Source: Pseudomonadota bacterium (lineage in GTDB: Bacteria > Pseudomonadota > Gammaproteobacteria > Burkholderiales > SG8-39). From it: a stretch of 64,000 nt of DNA. The DNA lies in assembly GCA_947455195.1 (NCBI GenBank), contig CANGMI010000007.1, forward strand, positions 355,252 to 419,251, given 5' to 3'. The notes under the pieces were generated by a model that worked only from the letters and a program-made list of their open reading frames with translations, was not told where the DNA came from and ran no database searches. Position 1 is the stretch's first letter. Each line of letters opens with the position of its first letter. Shown here piece after piece: positions 62,601-64,000 of this stretch. A program made the position numbers and the translations under genes.

Positions 62601-63257
62601 CACGACGGCCGCGCTCTCCACGACGTCGGTGACGCATTTGAGTCCGATCCAGCATCCGCTGTACCGACTGGCTGCGAATCCGTGCAGCCCCAGGTCGATC
62701 AGTTCCTGCACATCTGACGGGGCGAAGATCGGGATGCCGACCGCCTGGAAGATGAAGTCCGACTGTGCCGATTGCGTCGATGACCGCGCGCCGTGGTCAT
62801 CGCCGGCGAGCGCAAGGACGCCCCCGTGAGGCGCGGTGCCGGCAGCATTGGCGTGCCGCAGGGCATCGCCGCAGCGATCGACGCCCGGCCCCTTGCCGTA
62901 CCAGATGCCGAAGACCCCATCGTGGCGCGACGGTTCGATCAGGTTCAGTTGCTGGGTACCCCACAGGGCCGTCGCGGCGATTTCCTCGTTGACGGCGGCC
63001 TGGAACCGGATCTTGTGGGCATCGAGGTGGCGGCGCGCACGTTCCAGCGCCTGGTCGTAGGACCCGAGGGGCGAGCCGCGGTAACCGGTAATGAGCCCGG
63101 CGGTGTCGAGACCCGCCGCTGCGTCGCGCGCCTGCTGCAGCATCGGCAGGCGTACCAGCGCCTGGGTGCCGGTCATGAAGGCGGCACCGTGGGTCAAGGT
63201 ATACTTGTCCTCCAGCGATACCGCGCGCAGCGTGCTGCCTTCGTGAGTTGCATTCAT
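59667..63257 (-). CDS. Indolepyruvate ferredoxin oxidoreductase, fused subunits
   Basis: This 1196-residue protein fuses the alpha (ThDP) and gamma parts of a 2-oxoacid:acceptor oxidoreductase. The N-terminus has LITGYRGSPLGSYDQAL and NEEIAATALWGTQQLNL. The ThDP-binding half has WFCAGCPHNSST (Cys), FSHMGCEGAAWLGQAPF and GDGTYFHSGILAIRAA. A Cys-rich segment, CEGCGDCGVQSNC with SSCNKDESCIKGFCPSF, should bind Fe-S. The gamma domain follows (GIGGTGVVTVGQVIGMAAHLEGKSVTVLDVAGMSQKNGAV). Such fused enzymes in proteobacteria oxidise indolepyruvate or branched 2-oxoacids to acyl-CoA. The ATG at 63257, with a purine-rich site upstream, is used; frame upstream of it is antisense to tRNA-Tyr. Confidence 0.93.
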   Translation of the reverse strand: MNATHEGSTLRAVSLEDKYTLTHGAAFMTGTQALVRLPMLQQARDAAAGLDTAGLITGYRGSPLGSYDQALERARRHLDAHKIRFQAAVNEEIAATALWGTQQLNLIEPSRHDGVFGIWYGKGPGVDRCGDALRHANAAGTAPHGGVLALAGDDHGARSSTQSAQSDFIFQAVGIPIFAPSDVQELIDLGLHGFAASRYSGCWIGLKCVTDVVESAAVVQLDPGRVTPQLPDRHGLPPGGLNIRWPEITGFVEQEQRLYHDKLAAVLAYARANRLDHPVWPAPRARLGIVATGKAWADLRQALDDLGIDEVLGTQLGISLYKVAMPWPLEPEGILAFCRGLEQVLVIEEKRPLVEPQLKDLLYHLPDAERPRVTGKFAAPGPDGTPSSRRLMPSGGELSPGLVARVIAEVISPWHQSPRIQERLEAVAREEALAARSAGEIARLPWFCAGCPHNSSTQVPEGSRALAGIGCHYMVQWMDRDTATFSHMGCEGAAWLGQAPFSDTPHVFANIGDGTYFHSGILAIRAAAAVRLRITYKILFNDAVAMTGGQSVDGPLSVPQVTRQVAAEGVDRIAVVTDEPDKYPGDADFAPGVTIHHRDDLDAVQRQLREHVGTSVLVYDQTCAAEKRRRRKRGTFADPDRRVVINEAVCEGCGDCGVQSNCVAIEPVETPLGRKRQINASSCNKDESCIKGFCPSFVTLEGAKLRAPEAKTRPASADDPGRADSAGAALARLMADLPVPRTPELRQPFGIVVTGIGGTGVVTVGQVIGMAAHLEGKSVTVLDVAGMSQKNGAVMSFVRIAHDADSLHATRVATAGADAIIGCDAVTTAGAECLSKIEHGRTAAVINRAQTPTAAFTQDRDWAFPQAQIDVRLAEALGADRLWQVDAQRLASALLGDAIATNLFMLGYATQKGLIPLSSEAIEAAIGLNGVAITMNQAAFRWGRCAAHDLQAVTRIAITPQAITLHRARTEDLDSVIAARTDHLRQWQGARVVQRYLALVDTVRRAEAGATGETRVTIAVARNYAKLLAVKDEYEVARLHASPDFRAWLDERFEPGYRLRFHLAPPIFNRPDPVSGIARKSSFGQWLMTGFKVLAALRGVRGTWFDLFGHTAERRMERQLANDYEALILGVLPHLSPAASAQIAQIAAVPESIRGYGHVKARSIEAARVRWHDLLERLEADTVPAPSSPVSHMSSA

Positions 63258-63275
63258 CTTCTTTCTTCCAAGGCA

Positions 63276-63304
63276 TTGACAGCGTCCCCGCGCGCAGCCA
63301 TAAT
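63276..63304 (+). promoter_or_regulatory. Sigma70 promoter of the tRNA-tuf operon
   Basis: TTGACA at 63276-63281, a 17-bp spacer and CATAAT at 63299-63304 match the sigma70 consensus in 11 of 12 bases. A GC-rich stretch follows the -10 (CCGACG), typical of stringently controlled stable-RNA promoters. Transcription should start about 63311, just before tRNA-Tyr. Confidence 0.85.
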
Positions 63305-63319
63305 CCGACGTTTCGCTCC

Positions 63320-63405
63320 GGAGGGGTGCCCGAGTGGCTAAAGGGGGCAGACTGTAAATCTGTTGGCTTACGCCTACGTAGGTTCGAATCCTACCCCCTC
63401 CACCA
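63320..63405 (+). tRNA. tRNA-Tyr (GUA)
   Basis: An 86-nt tRNA with an encoded CCA end. The acceptor GGAGGGG pairs with CCCCTCC; the anticodon GTA is at 63354-63356 in the loop TGTAAAT; the long variable arm expected of bacterial tRNA-Tyr is present and the T loop is GGTTCGAATCC. It is first of three tRNAs before tuf, the order known from the E. coli tufB operon. Confidence 0.97.
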
Positions 63406-63473
63406 GCGTGACGCGTGATGGTTGAAGACTTGCAGACAGTACGGCGGGAACATGCGGACGAACGTCCGGCGAC

Positions 63474-63547
63474 GCGGGTGTAGCTCAATGGTAGAGCAGA
63501 AGCCTTCCAAGCTTACGACGAGGGTTCGATTCCCTTCACCCGCTCCA
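63474..63547 (+). tRNA. tRNA-Gly (UCC)
   Basis: A 74-nt tRNA with encoded CCA. The acceptor GCGGGTG pairs with CACCCGC; D arm TAGCTCAATGG; anticodon TCC at 63506-63508 in CTTCCAA; T arm GGGTTCGATTCCC; discriminator T. Confidence 0.97.
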
Positions 63548-63585
63548 GCAAGGCAGGCCGCGCGCATCAGTGAAGCAGCAGGCGC

Positions 63586-63676
63586 AGCAACGCAGTAAGG
63601 ACCCGAATGTCGTTTGCCGCACGTCCCGGACGGGCGCCCGGCAGTGACCCCAGGGAAGCAGGAGAAGCAACGCAGT
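63586..63676 (+). repeat. 11-bp direct repeat in the tRNA-Gly/tRNA-Thr spacer
   Basis: AGCAACGCAGT occurs at 63586-63596 and again at 63666-63676, each in an AAGCAG-rich context, within the spacer between the two tRNAs. It may mark an old duplication or paired RNA-processing sites; nothing else is seen in this 142-bp spacer. Confidence 0.5.
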
Positions 63677-63689
63677 CAGCCGAAGTACA

Positions 63690-63764
63690 GCCGATGTAGC
63701 TCAGTGGCAGAGCACTCCCTTGGTAAGGGAGAGGTCGAGCGTTCGATCCGCTCCATCGGCACCA
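63690..63764 (+). tRNA. tRNA-Thr (GGU)
   Basis: A 75-nt tRNA with encoded CCA. The acceptor GCCGATG pairs with CATCGGC; anticodon GGT at 63722-63724 within a TTGGTAA loop closed by CTCCC/GGGAG; D arm TAGCTCAGTGG. It lies 90 nt before tuf. Confidence 0.97.
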
Positions 63765-63774
63765 GATATCAGGT

Positions 63775-63805
63775 GATGCACGACAACCCTGGTTGCCGCT
63801 GCATC
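63775..63805 (+). other. Hairpin in the tuf leader
   Basis: Between tRNA-Thr and tuf an interrupted stem can form: outer arms GATGCA / TGCATC and inner arms CAACC / GGTTG around 2 bases. In a transcript it could guide separation of the tRNAs from the tuf mRNA or stabilise the tuf 5' end. Confidence 0.5.
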
Positions 63806-63854
63806 GGGCAGGACCTCTTACCGTCACCAACTCTCTAGCAACAGGGCACTGATC

Positions 63855-64000
63855 ATGGCCAAAGAAAAGTTCGAACGAACCAAGCCCCATGTGAACGTGG
63901 GCACGATCGGTCACGTTGACCACGGCAAGACGACGCTGACGGCAGCGATCACGACGATCCTGTCGCGCAAGTTCGGCGGCGTGGCGAAGGCCTACGACCA
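63855..64000 (+). CDS. tuf: Elongation factor Tu, N-terminal part (cut by window end)
   Basis: The first 48 residues are seen: [36 protein letters not shown], with the P-loop GHVDHGKT of the GTPase that carries aminoacyl-tRNA to the ribosome. The end is missing because the window stops. It is transcribed with the three upstream tRNAs from the 63276 promoter, as in the tufB operon. Confidence 0.98.
   Translation, partial: MAKEKFERTKPHVNVGTIGHVDHGKTTLTAAITTILSRKFGGVAKAYD

Noticed and set aside
63258..63488. N-terminal extension of the indolepyruvate oxidoreductase
   Set aside because: The frame continues through the antisense of tRNA-Tyr and its promoter; the ATG at 63257 begins the conserved protein.
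1..64000. Search for insertion sequences, integrases, prophage genes and CRISPR arrays
   Set aside because: No transposase, integrase or phage-type protein, terminal inverted repeats or regularly spaced repeats were recognised.

Overview
This window is a 64-kb piece of a high-GC chromosome, most likely from a betaproteobacterium of the order Burkholderiales. The placement rests on several things seen together: two orphan Bug/TTT-type periplasmic receptors, the divergent uvrA / MFS-ssb block, the FmdB-DUF502-aspS-nudB run, a complete twelve-gene type II secretion locus, and the tRNA-Tyr/Gly/Thr-tuf transcription unit. It is almost entirely coding. No insertion sequence, integrase, CRISPR array or prophage was seen, and no gap without a gene exceeds 300 bp.

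Left part (1-10 kb): the tail of a urea ABC transporter ATPase (urtE) leads into ureDABCEF, an opposite-strand glutathione peroxidase-like gene, and ureG, together a urea uptake and hydrolysis unit. A fumarylacetoacetate hydrolase-family gene with a clean terminator follows. Next comes a 296-bp intergenic region holding a perfect 20-bp palindrome, upstream of two tandem secreted paralogues of unknown function that share six aligned cysteines.

From 9 to 17.7 kb, on the minus strand, lies one probable long operon. It encodes a branched-chain-type ABC importer (livKHMGF), an alpha/beta hydrolase, a luciferase-like flavin monooxygenase, a two-domain extradiol dioxygenase and an S1/P1 nuclease. 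It reads as an uptake plus ring-cleavage module for an unidentified aromatic compound. From 17.8 to 33.6 kb there is a mix of metabolic and transport genes: an MFS transporter, two Bug receptors, a ferritin-like protein, a phosphate acyltransferase with acetate kinase, a YgiQ radical SAM protein, a gamma-glutamyltransferase diverging from a ThDP enzyme, and a gltIJKL-like polar amino acid importer.

The 33.7-38.5 kb segment holds uvrA, an MFS transporter and ssb. The 38.6-50.4 kb segment is a type II secretion operon read as gspG-H-I-J-K-L-M-N-C-D-E-F. The 50.6-57.5 kb segment is housekeeping (FmdB, DUF502, aspS, nudB, an EEP-family hydrolase) interrupted by a barnase/barstar-like pair and followed by a MaoC/ComB pair. 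The right end carries a large alkaline phosphatase, a fused indolepyruvate ferredoxin oxidoreductase, and a strong sigma70 promoter driving tRNA-Tyr, tRNA-Gly, tRNA-Thr and the start of tuf. The secreted phosphatase and the S1/P1 nuclease are plausible type II secretion cargo, but this is inference.

The most notable unexplained features are the six-cysteine secreted pair with its palindrome, the symmetrical inverted repeats in two divergent promoter regions (27.53 kb and 32.50 kb), the barnase/barstar pair, the aromatic-degradation operon, and a Glu-to-Asp change at the expected catalytic position of the ThDP enzyme.
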